A DNA stretch of 64,000 nucleotides from Gammaproteobacteria bacterium HGW-Gammaproteobacteria-13 (GCA_002840155.1 PGZH01000005.1:408550-472549); one strand, 5' to 3'. Shown: positions 27,068 through 35,363, numbered from the stretch's first letter. Numbers and translations: made by a program. The notes: generated by a model from the sequence alone, not told the origin.

Positions 27068-27100
27068 GGGGAAGTCGATCAGGTATTGACTTCCCCTTTC
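27068..27100 (+). terminator. Terminator of the aminotransferase gene
   Basis: A perfect 9-bp stem, GGGGAAGTC with GACTTCCCC, is followed by TTTC. Its right arm overlaps the -35 box of the downstream tRNA promoter. Confidence 0.75.
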
Positions 27101-27113
27101 TAATCAGTAGGAT
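27086..27113 (+). promoter_or_regulatory. Probable promoter of the tRNA-Asn/Pro operon
   Basis: TTGACT (27086-27091), a 16-bp spacer and TAGGAT (27108-27113) lie 13 bp before tRNA-Asn. The -35 hexamer is built into the preceding terminator stem. Confidence 0.6.
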
Positions 27114-27125
27114 ACGCGCCATTGT

Positions 27126-27201
27126 TCCGCGATAGCTCAGTCGGTAGAGCAAATGACTGTTAATCATTGGGTCCCTGGTTCGAGTCCAGGTCGCGGAGCC
27201 A
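27126..27201 (+). tRNA. tRNA-Asn (anticodon GUU)
   Basis: 76 nt with encoded CCA. Begins TCCGCGATAGCTCAG, anticodon loop CTGTTAA, ends with CGCGGAGCCA; complete cloverleaf. Confidence 0.97.
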
Positions 27202-27210
27202 GTAGTTCAT

Positions 27211-27287
27211 CGGGGTATAGCGCAGTCCGGTAGCGCGCCTGCTTTGGGAGCAGGATGTCGGGAGTTCGAATCCCCCTACCCCGACCA
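27211..27287 (+). tRNA. tRNA-Pro (anticodon UGG)
   Basis: 77 nt with encoded CCA. Begins CGGGGTATAGCGCAG, anticodon TGG in CTTTGGGAG, ends CCCCGACCA. It is 9 bp after tRNA-Asn, in one transcript. Confidence 0.97.
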
Positions 27288-27291
27288 TTTT

Positions 27292-27345
27292 TGGTCGTTG
27301 GCCCAGTTGGTAGAGCAGTTGGTGTTTAACCGATTACTCATAGGC
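27292..27345 (+). pseudogene. Decayed tRNA-Lys remnant
   Basis: The first two thirds match bacterial tRNA-Lys: GGTCGTTGGCCCAG (where Lys has GTTAGCTCAG), then TTGGTAGAGCAGTTGG and the anticodon TTT at 27325-27327. The universal T at position 33 is G, the D stem has a mismatch (C12 facing A23), and the T arm and acceptor 3' strand are absent. It is 4 bp after tRNA-Pro. Confidence 0.75.
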
Positions 27346-27366
27346 CAGAAAGCCACATGCACCACC

Positions 27367-27413
27367 CTTTCAAGCCTGCTTGAAAGTAAAAACCCGCCTA
27401 GTGCGGGTTTTTT
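27367..27413 (+). terminator. Terminator of the tRNA-Asn/Pro operon
   Basis: A perfect 9-bp stem hairpin (CTTTCAAGC-CT-GCTTGAAAG, 27367-27386) is followed by a second hairpin AAACCCGC-CTAGT-GCGGGTTT with a T run (27388-27413), a clear rho-independent stop. The next 139 bp up to the DUF2061 gene hold nothing else I recognise. Confidence 0.88.
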
Positions 27414-27552
27414 ATTGCCCATCAACTGGGCGAGCATCGCGAACAATAATCACCAAAAACTATTAGAGCCATTCAATCCAAACATTTCACCAATCACACT
27501 TTCACCACTAGGCTGCACCTCAATGAAGAATAATTCTCACTCGAGGTGCGCC

Positions 27553-27777
27553 ATGCTCAAGACAGTAACCTTCACCCTGATGCACTTCTGCATCGCCTTC
27601 GGCGTCACTTACGCGTTGACCGGCAGCATTGCGGCCAGCGGCCTGGTCGCCGCCATCGAACCGCTGTGCAATTCGGTGGGCTTCTACTTTCACGAGAAGG
27701 TCTGGCAGCGCATCGAAGGCCGCTCAATAGGTGCCGCTGCTCGCCCCAAGCATGCCTGGCTGCATCACCAGGCATAA
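27553..27777 (+). CDS. DUF2061 small membrane protein
   Basis: 74 residues. Two hydrophobic segments (about 3-25 and 28-45) and the motif AAIEPLCNSVGFYFHEKVW identify the DUF2061 family, predicted inner-membrane proteins of unknown function. The ATG at 27553 has CGAGG about 8 bp upstream. A longer in-frame reading from 27244 runs through tRNA-Pro and is not credible. Confidence 0.85.
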   Translation: MLKTVTFTLMHFCIAFGVTYALTGSIAASGLVAAIEPLCNSVGFYFHEKVWQRIEGRSIGAAARPKHAWLHHQA

Positions 27778-27881
27778 GGTTTGCTGTCACGGTAAACCCT
27801 TGAGCAGGGCGTAAAAACAGCCAGCGAGGTGCTGGGCCAATCCGCTACTATGCGCGGCTCAGCCACCATACGCGCCCGATC

Positions 27882-29441
27882 ATGCCTGCTACTTCTCGCT
27901 TCCCTGCTGCTCCCTACGTGTTTGCCTGCCTGCTTGGCCTGCTGGCGCTCTTCGGTCTGTGGTTTGGCATTGGCCAACCGGTCGAACTGGCGGATGCCGC
28001 AACGCCCACACACAAACTGCAGTGCGCGTCCTACACGCCGTTCGACAAAGACCAATCGCCCTTCGATCAGCCGATGCAGCTGCGCCCCGAGCGTATGGAA
28101 GCGGATCTGGCCTTGCTGGCCCAACGCTTCGAGTGCCTGCGCACCTATTCGGTGACTGGCCTGGAAGAGCTGCCAAATATGGCGCGCAAACATGGCCTGA
28201 AACTGATCGTTGGCGCATGGGTCAGCCGTAACCCGGCCGACACCGCAATCGAGATCGCCGGCCTGGTGAAAATCGCCAATGCCCACCCGGACGTGGTCCA
28301 GGCGGTGATCGTCGGTAACGAGGCGCTGCTGCGCAAGGAAGTCACCCCACAGCAACTGGTGGCGCTGATTGAACAGGTCAAGGCGCAGATCGAGCAGCCG
28401 GTGACCTATGCCGATGTCTGGGAGTTCTGGCTCAAGCACCCGGAAGTCGCCCCGGCAGTGGACTTCATCACCATCCATCTGCTGCCCTACTGGGAAGACA
28501 ACCCTGCCGGCATCGAAAGCGCACTGCATGAAGTCGCCGAAGTGCGCCAGACCTTTGGCAACGCTTACGCGCCCAAAGACATCCTGATCGGCGAAACCGG
28601 CTGGCCCAGCGAAGGCCGCCAGCGTGAAACAGCGGTGCCAAGCCTGGTCAACCAGGCCAAGTTTATTCGCGGCTTTGTCGCCATGGCCGAGCAGAACGGC
28701 TGGCGCTACAACCTGATCGAGGCATTTGATCAGCCGTGGAAGCGCGTCAGCGAAGGCGCCGTGGGCGGTTACTGGGGGCTGTATGACGCCGATCGCCAGG
28801 ACAAATCGATCCTTGCCGGCGCCGTATCCAACCTGCCCACCTGGCCGAACTGGCTGACCTTTAGCCTGATCCTTGCAGCCGCCACTCTGCTCCTGGCCGG
28901 CCGCCCGCACTCACCGCGCGCAGCATTGTTGTTGCCGCTGCTGGCGGCGCTGGGCGCTGGCTGTATCGGCCTGTTTGCCGAATTGACGCTGGTTACCAGC
29001 CGCTATGTGGGCGAGTGGCTCTGGGCCGGCGCATTGATTGTGCTGAACCTGCTGGTGCTGGCCCACGCCGCCCTGCTGCTCAGCCAGCAGACGGGCTGGC
29101 GCGCGCGGCTATTCAACTGGCTGCATAGCAAGGGCGCGCTGTGGCTGGCACTAAGCGGCTTTGCCGGGGCGGTGATGATGCTCGCGCTGGTAGCGGATGC
29201 GCGTTACCGCAGCTTCCCCAGCGCCGCGCTGTTGCTACCGGCACTGGTCTATCTATGCCGTCCGGTAGGCGGCTATCGCCGTGAGGTCGCCCTGCTGGCC
29301 CTGCTGATCGGCGCCTGCATTGCGCCGCAGCTATACCAGGAAACCCTAAGCAACTGGCAGGCCCTGGGTTGGGCGCTGACCTGCGTGCTACTGGTCGCCG
29401 CGTTATGGCGCAGCCTGCGGGTTAACGCGCAAAACGCCTGA
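27882..29441 (+). CDS. Membrane-anchored GH17 beta-1,3-glucan enzyme
   Basis: 519 residues. An N-terminal membrane helix (about 12-30) precedes a glycoside hydrolase family 17 domain (about 45-330) and about eight C-terminal transmembrane helices. The catalytic pair is visible: acid/base Glu147 in VIVGNEALLR and nucleophile Glu238 in IGETGWPSEG. Proteobacterial GH17 proteins of this kind include beta-glucosyltransferases that act on beta-1,3-glucans, so a role in periplasmic or surface glucan remodelling is likely. No ribosome site is obvious before the ATG. It ends one base before the convergent gene at 29442. Confidence 0.85.
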   Translation: MPATSRFPAAPYVFACLLGLLALFGLWFGIGQPVELADAATPTHKLQCASYTPFDKDQSPFDQPMQLRPERMEADLALLAQRFECLRTYSVTGLEELPNMARKHGLKLIVGAWVSRNPADTAIEIAGLVKIANAHPDVVQAVIVGNEALLRKEVTPQQLVALIEQVKAQIEQPVTYADVWEFWLKHPEVAPAVDFITIHLLPYWEDNPAGIESALHEVAEVRQTFGNAYAPKDILIGETGWPSEGRQRETAVPSLVNQAKFIRGFVAMAEQNGWRYNLIEAFDQPWKRVSEGAVGGYWGLYDADRQDKSILAGAVSNLPTWPNWLTFSLILAAATLLLAGRPHSPRAALLLPLLAALGAGCIGLFAELTLVTSRYVGEWLWAGALIVLNLLVLAHAALLLSQQTGWRARLFNWLHSKGALWLALSGFAGAVMMLALVADARYRSFPSAALLLPALVYLCRPVGGYRREVALLALLIGACIAPQLYQETLSNWQALGWALTCVLLVAALWRSLRVNAQNA

Positions 29442-29810
29442 TCAGGCGGTTTGCGGCGCGCGCACCCAGCGCAGCAGCGCCAGCACCACGGCAAATACCG
29501 CCAGGCTAGCGCTGTACAACACCAAAGCCGGCAGAGCGAGCAGCAATGCCGGCACCGCCAAACGCTTGCCCCAGGCGCCCGGCAGGACAAATGCCAGCAC
29601 GGCGCAGATCAACGCAGCCCAGGCCAAGATGCGGAAGTGGATCAACCAGCCAAGGCTCGCACGCACCTGGCAGGCCAACTGCTGCGGGGCGTCGACGCAC
29701 AGGCCGACCCACTGCGCGCCTTCCATCAGCTGGTAGCGCAGAGCAAAGCTCAAAACCAAACACAGAGCTGCAGCGATCAGCAGAGCAGTCAGGGGCAGAT
29801 AACGGGACAT
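29442..29810 (-). CDS. Hypothetical membrane protein with four predicted helices
   Basis: 122 residues. About four hydrophobic segments (5-25, 55-80, 85-105 and the C-terminal third) separated by a short loop with two cysteines (LCVDAPQQLACQVR) that may sit in the periplasm. No family recognised. The ATG at 29810 is preferred over a TTG two codons earlier; the ribosome site is weak. Its stop codon abuts the end of the GH17 gene, so the two are convergent with no spacer. Confidence 0.7.
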   Translation of the reverse strand: MSRYLPLTALLIAAALCLVLSFALRYQLMEGAQWVGLCVDAPQQLACQVRASLGWLIHFRILAWAALICAVLAFVLPGAWGKRLAVPALLLALPALVLYSASLAVFAVVLALLRWVRAPQTA

Positions 29811-29914
29811 GGGCAACTCAGGCAGATAATTAGGCTGCGTAGGATAAGCCGCCGCGACACGGATAACACCCCCCGAGATCGCCTACTCACAGCCTCTGCG
29901 GCTAGAATTCAGCC

Positions 29915-30487
29915 ATGCTGATACGTCGCCTGATACTGATCGCCGCAAGCCTGCTCGGCCTCTGGATGCTGTGGGTCATGCTGTTGCCCACGCCCAGCAG
30001 CCTGCCGCCCAGCACACCGCTGTCCAGCGGCAGCTGGCGCGTGGCGGAGCACACGGTCAGCAGGCTAGAAAGCTTCCAGCTGGAAGCACGCATTCTCGGC
30101 CGTGAAGACTACTACCTCGACCGCGGCGCCAAGCACTCGCCGACTGACCTGGCGCTTGGCTGGGGACCGATGGCCGACCCCGAGGTGCTGCGCCATATCA
30201 ACATCAGCCAGCGCAATCGCTGGTACTTCTGGCGCGCCGAACAACTGCCAATCGAACGCCGGCAGATCGAGATCCACAGCGCCAACATGCACCTGATACC
30301 CGCCAACCCTGAAGTAGCCAGCATTCTGGCCGGGCTCAAAACAGGCCAGCAGATTCGCCTGAGCGGGCAACTGGTGCGAATCGACGGTGACGATGGCTAT
30401 CGCTGGGTCAGCTCGCTCAGCCGCGAAGACACTGGCGACGGCGCCTGCGAGCTGATCTGGGTCGAACAGTTGGCCGTGCTGCCGTAG
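29915..30487 (+). CDS. Conserved hypothetical protein with N-terminal membrane anchor
   Basis: 190 residues. A single hydrophobic segment (about 6-24) is followed by a soluble, probably periplasmic domain with HINISQRNRWYFWRAEQLPI and a C-terminal stretch GLKTGQQIRLSGQLVRID that could form a small beta fold. I do not recognise a family with a known function. It stands alone between divergent and co-directional neighbours. The 143 bp after it contain no evident gene or terminator. Confidence 0.75.
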   Translation: MLIRRLILIAASLLGLWMLWVMLLPTPSSLPPSTPLSSGSWRVAEHTVSRLESFQLEARILGREDYYLDRGAKHSPTDLALGWGPMADPEVLRHINISQRNRWYFWRAEQLPIERRQIEIHSANMHLIPANPEVASILAGLKTGQQIRLSGQLVRIDGDDGYRWVSSLSREDTGDGACELIWVEQLAVLP

Positions 30488-30630
30488 CAAATTGGCTTTT
30501 TACATGGCTCTTTTGCCTGAAAAACGGCAGTTCTATAACTAAACGGCACTTAGCCTGACTTATGTGGTCAAATCGTTCCGCATCTGACCCGCTCCATCAG
30601 CATCAGCCCTAGCTCTCAAGAGATTTAGCC

Positions 30631-31929
30631 ATGTCGCATGTCCCTCGTCTGCTTGCCCTTCTCAGTTGCCTAGCCCTGATTGCCCCCGTCAGCGCAGCCG
30701 ATATCGATGCCAGCAGTTATGGCTACCCCATCAGCAATGCATTCGAAGCCACCCTGGCGACCACCCCGCCCGAGCTGCGCCCGGAGCTTCCGGCTGACGC
30801 TGACATCAACCAGAGTGACTACCAGATCAAACTGCGCCCAGAGCGCGAGTTTGAGCTGCCAGAAAATTTCTGGCCGGTCACCAAGATGCGCTACCGCATG
30901 GCCAAACAGTCGGGTGAAGCGCCGCTGATTTTTATCATCGCCGGCACGGGCGCGCATTACGCCAGCAGCACCCCGGAATACCTGAAGAAGCTGTTTTACG
31001 GCGCTGGTTATCACGTGGTGCAACTGTCGTCGCCGACCAGTTATGACTTTATGACCTCGGCCTCGCGTTTTGCCACACCCGGCATTACCCGCGAAGACGC
31101 CGACGACCTGTACCGCACTATGCAGGCCGTGCGTGCGCAGCATCCGCGCCTGAAAGTCAGTGAATACCACCTCACCGGCTACAGCCTGGGCGCGCTGCAA
31201 GCGGCCTTTGTCAGCGAGCTGGATGAAACCCGCCGTAGCTTCAACTTCAAGCGCGTGCTGCTGCTCAACCCGCCGGTCAACCTCTACACCTCGATCACCA
31301 ACCTCGACCGCATGGTGCAAACCAAGGTTGAGGGCATCGACAACAGCACCACCTTCTATGAACTGGTGCTGGGTAAGCTGACCCGCTACTTCCAGAACAA
31401 GGGCTATGTCGACATCAACGACGCCCTGCTCTATGACTTCCAGAACTCCGGCGAGCAACTCAGCGACGAGCAGATGGCCATGCTGATCGGCGCAGCCTTC
31501 CGCTTCTCCTCGGCCGATATCGCCTTTACCTCGGACCTGATCAACCGCCGTGGTCTGATTACCCCAATCGACTACCCGATCAGCGAGGGCACCAGCCTCA
31601 CGCCGTTCTTCCGGCGCGCCCTGCAGTGCGATTTCGACTGCTACCTGACCGAACAGCTGATCCCCATGTGGCGCGCGCGCACCGATGGCGGCAGCGTGGC
31701 GCAGCTGATCGACCAGGTCAGCCTGTATGCCGTGGCCGACTACCTGAAAAACAGCAGCAAGATCGCCGTCATGCACAACGCCGATGATGTGATCCTCGGC
31801 CCTGGTGACCTGGGCTTTCTGCGCCGCACCCTGGGCGAGCGCCTGACCGTTTACCCGCTGGGTGGCCATTGCGGCAACCTCAACTACCGCGTCAATAGCG
31901 ACGCCATGCTGGAGTTCTTCCGTGGCTAA
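30631..31929 (+). CDS. Secreted alpha/beta-hydrolase-like protein linked to MlaA
   Basis: 432 residues. A signal peptide (1-22, ending VSAA) precedes an alpha/beta-hydrolase-like domain. Ser185 in the GYSLGALQ elbow, Asp near 386 in HNADDVILGP and His near 412 in GGHCGNL could form a catalytic triad. FIIAGTGAHYASSTPE supplies a likely oxyanion loop. Similar proteins are sometimes annotated as serine/threonine kinases; no kinase motif is visible here. Its stop overlaps the GTG start of the MlaA homologue by 8 bp, so the two are translationally coupled. A role in lipid handling in the periplasm is an inference. Confidence 0.82.
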   Translation: MSHVPRLLALLSCLALIAPVSAADIDASSYGYPISNAFEATLATTPPELRPELPADADINQSDYQIKLRPEREFELPENFWPVTKMRYRMAKQSGEAPLIFIIAGTGAHYASSTPEYLKKLFYGAGYHVVQLSSPTSYDFMTSASRFATPGITREDADDLYRTMQAVRAQHPRLKVSEYHLTGYSLGALQAAFVSELDETRRSFNFKRVLLLNPPVNLYTSITNLDRMVQTKVEGIDNSTTFYELVLGKLTRYFQNKGYVDINDALLYDFQNSGEQLSDEQMAMLIGAAFRFSSADIAFTSDLINRRGLITPIDYPISEGTSLTPFFRRALQCDFDCYLTEQLIPMWRARTDGGSVAQLIDQVSLYAVADYLKNSSKIAVMHNADDVILGPGDLGFLRRTLGERLTVYPLGGHCGNLNYRVNSDAMLEFFRG

Positions 31930-32698
31930 GCCAACCTTCCTTGCCGTGTTTTTCACCCTGTTGCTCGGCAGCAACCTGGCGCACGCCCAGCACGCGGTTG
32001 ATGACGACGGTTTCAAGCAGCCGTTGCAGCACCTGCAGTTCAACCCAGGGCTGGATCAGCGCGAGTTCGAGCGCTCAACCCTCAGCGCGCTGCAAGTCTA
32101 TGACCCGCTGGAATCGTGGAACCGCCGCGTCTATCACTTCAACTACCGCTTCGATGAGTGGGTGTTCCTACCGATTGTCGACGGCTACCGCTATATCACC
32201 CCCAACCTGGTGCAGAGCGGCGTCAGCAACTTCTTCAGCAACCTGGGGGATGTGCCCAGCCTGCTCAACAGCGCGCTGCAGCTCAAAGGCAAGCGCGCCA
32301 TGCAGACCACCGGCCGCCTGCTGCTCAACACCACTCTGGGCGTTGCCGGCCTGTGGGACCCGGCCACGCGTATGGGCCTGCCCAAGCAGCGTGAAGATTT
32401 CGGCCAGACCCTCGGCTATTACGGCACACCGGCAGGGCCGTACCTGATTCTGCCGCTGCTGGGTCCGTCGAACCTGCGCGACACCGGCGGCCTGGTGGCG
32501 GATTTTGCGGCAAAAAGCCAGGTCAACTGGCTGAATGTCGCCGAAGCCAGCGTCAGCCACCCGGAAATCACCTTGTTGGAAGTCGTCGACCAGCGCTCCA
32601 CGGTGAACTTCCGCTACGGCCAGCTCAACTCGCCGTTCGAGTACGAGAAGATTCGCTTCTTCTACCACGAGGCGCGCAAGCTGCAGATCGCCGAATAA
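31922..32698 (+). CDS. MlaA/VacJ family protein without lipobox
   Basis: 258 residues. Carries the MlaA signature: YDPLESWNRRVYHFNYRFDE, VSNFFSNLGDVPSLLNSALQ, and GPYLILPLLGPSNLRD. MlaA removes misplaced phospholipids from the outer leaflet of the outer membrane. Canonical MlaA is a lipoprotein; here the signal peptide ends in SNLAHAQHA with no cysteine, so cleavage by signal peptidase I is expected. The GTG at 31922 is chosen because it begins the signal peptide and has GGAG 7 bp upstream. It is probably a paralogue of the main mlaA gene. Confidence 0.88.
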   Translation: MAKPTFLAVFFTLLLGSNLAHAQHAVDDDGFKQPLQHLQFNPGLDQREFERSTLSALQVYDPLESWNRRVYHFNYRFDEWVFLPIVDGYRYITPNLVQSGVSNFFSNLGDVPSLLNSALQLKGKRAMQTTGRLLLNTTLGVAGLWDPATRMGLPKQREDFGQTLGYYGTPAGPYLILPLLGPSNLRDTGGLVADFAAKSQVNWLNVAEASVSHPEITLLEVVDQRSTVNFRYGQLNSPFEYEKIRFFYHEARKLQIAE

Positions 32699-32717
32699 GC
32701 CTGCGAGCTTGACCCAA

Positions 32718-32759
32718 GGGCCGCCCCCAGGTTTTAACCTGGCGCGGCCTTTAGTTTTT
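32718..32759 (+). terminator. Terminator after the MlaA homologue
   Basis: GGCCGC pairs with GCGGCC and the inner CCAGGTT-TT-AACCTGG is a perfect stem; a TTAGTTTTT tail follows. The MerR start codon lies 14 bp downstream. Confidence 0.8.
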
Positions 32760-32773
32760 CGGAGTGTTTATCG

Positions 32774-33217
32774 ATGCGTGTCGCCCAACTGGCCAAAGCC
32801 GCCGTCGTCAGCAGTGAGACCGTGCGTCACTACACCGATCTCGGCCTGCTCAGGCCTACGCGCAACCCGGATAACGGCTACCAGGAATACTCCAGCGCCG
32901 ACCTGCAACGCCTGCGTTTTATCGCGCGCGCCCGGCGCTTGGGCTTTAGCCTGAAAGACACACAGCAGATACTCACCAGTACCGATAACGGCCAGGCGCC
33001 CTGTTCTGAGGTGCGCGACCTGCTGAGTGAACGCCTGGCGACGCTACAGGCACATATCGAGGAATGCCAGCGCCTGGCGCTGGTGATGCAGAACGCCTTC
33101 GACGACTGGGCCGACAAGGGCGAATGCGCCCCCGATGGTCAGGCCATCTGCCGTTTGATCGAAGATTTCGAGCCGGATATCGAGCGCCGCCCAGCGACGC
33201 CCTGCCCCGCGCACTAA
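32774..33217 (+). CDS. MerR-family metal-responsive regulator (CadR/ZntR-like)
   Basis: 147 residues. The MerR DNA-binding domain (MRVAQLAKAAVVSSETVRHY, residues 1-70) is followed by a dimerisation helix and a C-terminal metal loop. Cys77 in APCSEV, and Cys118 and Cys126 spaced by seven residues (GECAPDGQAIC), match the CueR/ZntR/CadR binding pattern. A cysteine rather than serine near 77 favours a divalent ion such as Zn, Cd or Pb. No metal transporter gene is adjacent in this window. GGAG lies 9 bp before the ATG. Confidence 0.88.
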   Translation: MRVAQLAKAAVVSSETVRHYTDLGLLRPTRNPDNGYQEYSSADLQRLRFIARARRLGFSLKDTQQILTSTDNGQAPCSEVRDLLSERLATLQAHIEECQRLALVMQNAFDDWADKGECAPDGQAICRLIEDFEPDIERRPATPCPAH

Positions 33218-33225
33218 CCAAGCTG

Positions 33226-33352
33226 TCTGAGATCTCGCGAGCTAGAGTCCTGCAAGGCAAAAACAAGCGAGGAAGCGGAGTGTACTTTTGTACATGAGCA
33301 TTCCGAGCTTGTTTTTAACGCAGCAGGGCCGACGCGCAGCAGATCGTAACCC
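33226..33352. repeat. Long palindromic intergenic repeat
   Basis: About 125 bp with a complex foldback: CAAAAACAAGC pairs with GCTTGTTTTTAACG, CCTGC with GCAGG, and the centre is TGTAC-TTTT-GTACA. No ORF. It fills the gap between convergent merR and lipoprotein genes. I recall similar elements in other Pseudomonas intergenic regions. It resembles a non-autonomous mobile or REP-class repeat. Confidence 0.7.
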
Positions 33353-33355
33353 TAG

Positions 33356-33682
33356 TTACTGCGCGTAGCGGCGATGCAGACCTGGCGGCACACCACTGCT
33401 GTCGGTCGGCAACCAGGGGCCCTGCGGGTTACTGGCCCAGCTCCAGCCGGAGTTCCAGCGGTAATAGGTGCGCTCACGGTAGTACAGGTGAGGCGCGCCG
33501 CCGACCACGTACACGCCTAATTGCCCATTCCACTGGCTGTCCACCCCAGGTGGTGGGGCAAAGCGTGGATGGTTGCTGCTGCCACTCGGGCTGGTAACCG
33601 GCGCCGTGGCAAGCGGGGCCTGCACGCAGGCACCGAGCCCCAGCAGGCCAACCAGCAGCGCACCACGCAGTAACGGCCTCAT
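33356..33682 (-). CDS. Small outer-membrane-type lipoprotein
   Basis: 108 residues. The N-terminus [20 protein letters not shown] has a lipobox (LGAC), predicting lipidation at Cys20. The mature part is rich in Gly, Pro, Tyr and Trp, with [20 protein letters not shown], a pattern of short YxxxR/W strands; no function known. Its ATG overlaps the ccmI stop by four bases, so it is the last gene of the ccm operon. I chose the ATG at 33682; earlier in-frame codons lie inside ccmI and encode no signal peptide. Confidence 0.82.
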   Translation of the reverse strand: MRPLLRGALLVGLLGLGACVQAPLATAPVTSPSGSSNHPRFAPPPGVDSQWNGQLGVYVVGGAPHLYYRERTYYRWNSGWSWASNPQGPWLPTDSSGVPPGLHRRYAQ

Positions 33683-34881
33683 GGTGCTTTGCTGTCGGCG
33701 CTGTCGATCAGTAGTTGCTGCAGCTCGGTGGTCTTGCTGGCCAACGGCTGACTGCTGCCAATCCACTCGCCGGCCGTGGCGTTGCCGCTGCGCGAGATCC
33801 GCGCGACCAGCTGCACCTGCTCAAAACCGGAGATCTTCAGCTGCGGCATCATCGCGTCGCTGTCCGACAGGCTGACCTCAGCCGGCAGGTCCGCCACGCT
33901 CAGGCGCTTGACCGCCAGCGGCATCGGCGGCCCGGAGACCGCGCGAGCGAAGATAAACACCGCATCGCCCGGTTGCACCTTGGCTTGCAGCTCGGCGGCC
34001 AAGGCAACACGTACGGTCAGGCCCTGGCTGGCTGCAGGCGCAGCATCGGCCGCAGGCGCGCCAAGCTGCTCACGGGCGCGGTCAATCCCGCCCTGAATCG
34101 CCACGCGTGAAGGGTCCTCAGCAGGCAGCACCGCCACCAGCTGTTGCCAGCGCTCAATCGCCTGCTGGAACTGCCCGGCTTCATAGGCGGCAATACCGAG
34201 CAGGCCAAGGCTGGTGACTTCCGCCGGATCGCCTTTCAGCGCCTCATCGGTGAGTGCCTGCAGCTGTTCGGTCCACTGCTTGTTGCCGGAAAAATACAGC
34301 GCCTGTGCCCACTGCCCGAGTAGCTCCGGCTCACGCCCGGCTACATCTATGGCGCGCTCGAAGGCCACGGCAGCATCAGCGGCACGCTCTTGAGCCATAT
34401 AGGTACGGCCGAGGAAGTACCAACTTTCAGCGGACTTGGGATCGTTCTGCACCGCAGCTTCCAGGCGTGCGGTCATTTCCTCGATGGTCTTCGGCTGCTG
34501 GGCAAAGGCTTGCGCGCGCTCGACATCATCGATGGCGCCCCACTGCTGATACAGGCCATAGCCCAGCAGCGGCATCAGCAGCGCAGCAATCAGCGGAATC
34601 TTGCCACCCAGCGTGCGCTGGGTCCGCTGCGCCTGCGCGCCTTCGGTATCGGCGAGCAGCTCACGGGCTGCCTCATCACGGCCATTGGCCAATTGCTCGG
34701 CATTCAGCGCACCCGCGTCGTGCTGGCCTTGCAGGTCCAGCAAACGTTCCTGATACAGGGTCACGTTAAGGGCGGTACGGTCTTCTTCGGCCTGCACCTT
34801 GCGCGCACGCAGCACCGGGATCAGCAGAAACGCCAGGGCCGTCAGCAACAGCAGGCCGGCGCATAACCAGAATTCAATCAT
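33679..34881 (-). CDS. ccmI: Cytochrome c maturation protein CcmI
   Basis: 400 residues. Two N-terminal membrane helices (about 4-22 and 95-112) flank a cytoplasmic loop; TPR-like repeats follow ([19 protein letters not shown] near 150) with a C-terminal periplasmic domain. CcmI holds apocytochrome c and delivers it to CcmF/CcmH. The start overlaps the ccmH stop (TGATG). Confidence 0.95.
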   Translation of the reverse strand: MIEFWLCAGLLLLTALAFLLIPVLRARKVQAEEDRTALNVTLYQERLLDLQGQHDAGALNAEQLANGRDEAARELLADTEGAQAQRTQRTLGGKIPLIAALLMPLLGYGLYQQWGAIDDVERAQAFAQQPKTIEEMTARLEAAVQNDPKSAESWYFLGRTYMAQERAADAAVAFERAIDVAGREPELLGQWAQALYFSGNKQWTEQLQALTDEALKGDPAEVTSLGLLGIAAYEAGQFQQAIERWQQLVAVLPAEDPSRVAIQGGIDRAREQLGAPAADAAPAASQGLTVRVALAAELQAKVQPGDAVFIFARAVSGPPMPLAVKRLSVADLPAEVSLSDSDAMMPQLKISGFEQVQLVARISRSGNATAGEWIGSSQPLASKTTELQQLLIDSADSKAP

Positions 34882-35363
34882 CAGTCTTTCTTATCCACAG
34901 GCGTTTGATTAAGCAGAGCAGCCAGACGCTGCTGTTCATCGGCAGACAGGCCACTGGCGGCGCTGCCCGGCTTGCTGCGGCGACGCAACAGAATGACCCC
35001 AAGCAGGACGAAACCACCGACCAGCAGACCGGCCGGGCCGTACCACAGCAGCAGGGTGCGTGGCGTTACCGGCGGCTTATAGAGAACGAAATCGCCATAG
35101 CGGCTGACCAGAAAATCGATGATCTGCTCATTGCTCTGGCCTTCCTCCAGCATGCGGAAGATCTGCGCACGCAGGTCCATGGCTATCGGCGCATCGGAGT
35201 CGGCGATGTTCTGGTTCTGACACTTGGGGCAGCGCAGCTCTTCCACCAGATTGCGATAACGCTCGCGCTCGGCCTCAGTGGCAAATTCGTAGGTATCGAT
35301 AGCGGCCTGGGCGGTGCCAAGCAATGCCAACCCCAGTATCGCAGCACTCAGCAGACGCTTCAT
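34881..35363 (-). CDS. ccmH: Cytochrome c maturation protein CcmH
   Basis: 160 residues. Signal peptide (1-20), the thiol-active [20 protein letters not shown] motif (Cys-X2-Cys near residues 43-46), and a C-terminal membrane helix (about 103-125). CcmH reduces apocytochrome c thiols for heme attachment. This is the short form, with CcmI encoded separately. Overlaps ccmG by four bases. Confidence 0.96.
   Translation of the reverse strand: MKRLLSAAILGLALLGTAQAAIDTYEFATEAERERYRNLVEELRCPKCQNQNIADSDAPIAMDLRAQIFRMLEEGQSNEQIIDFLVSRYGDFVLYKPPVTPRTLLLWYGPAGLLVGGFVLLGVILLRRRSKPGSAASGLSADEQQRLAALLNQTPVDKKD

Noticed and set aside
27244..27552. Extension of the DUF2061 gene into tRNA-Pro
   Set aside because: The added residues are translated from the tRNA, the pseudo-tRNA and a terminator. 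The DUF2061 domain starts at 27553 with a good ribosome site.
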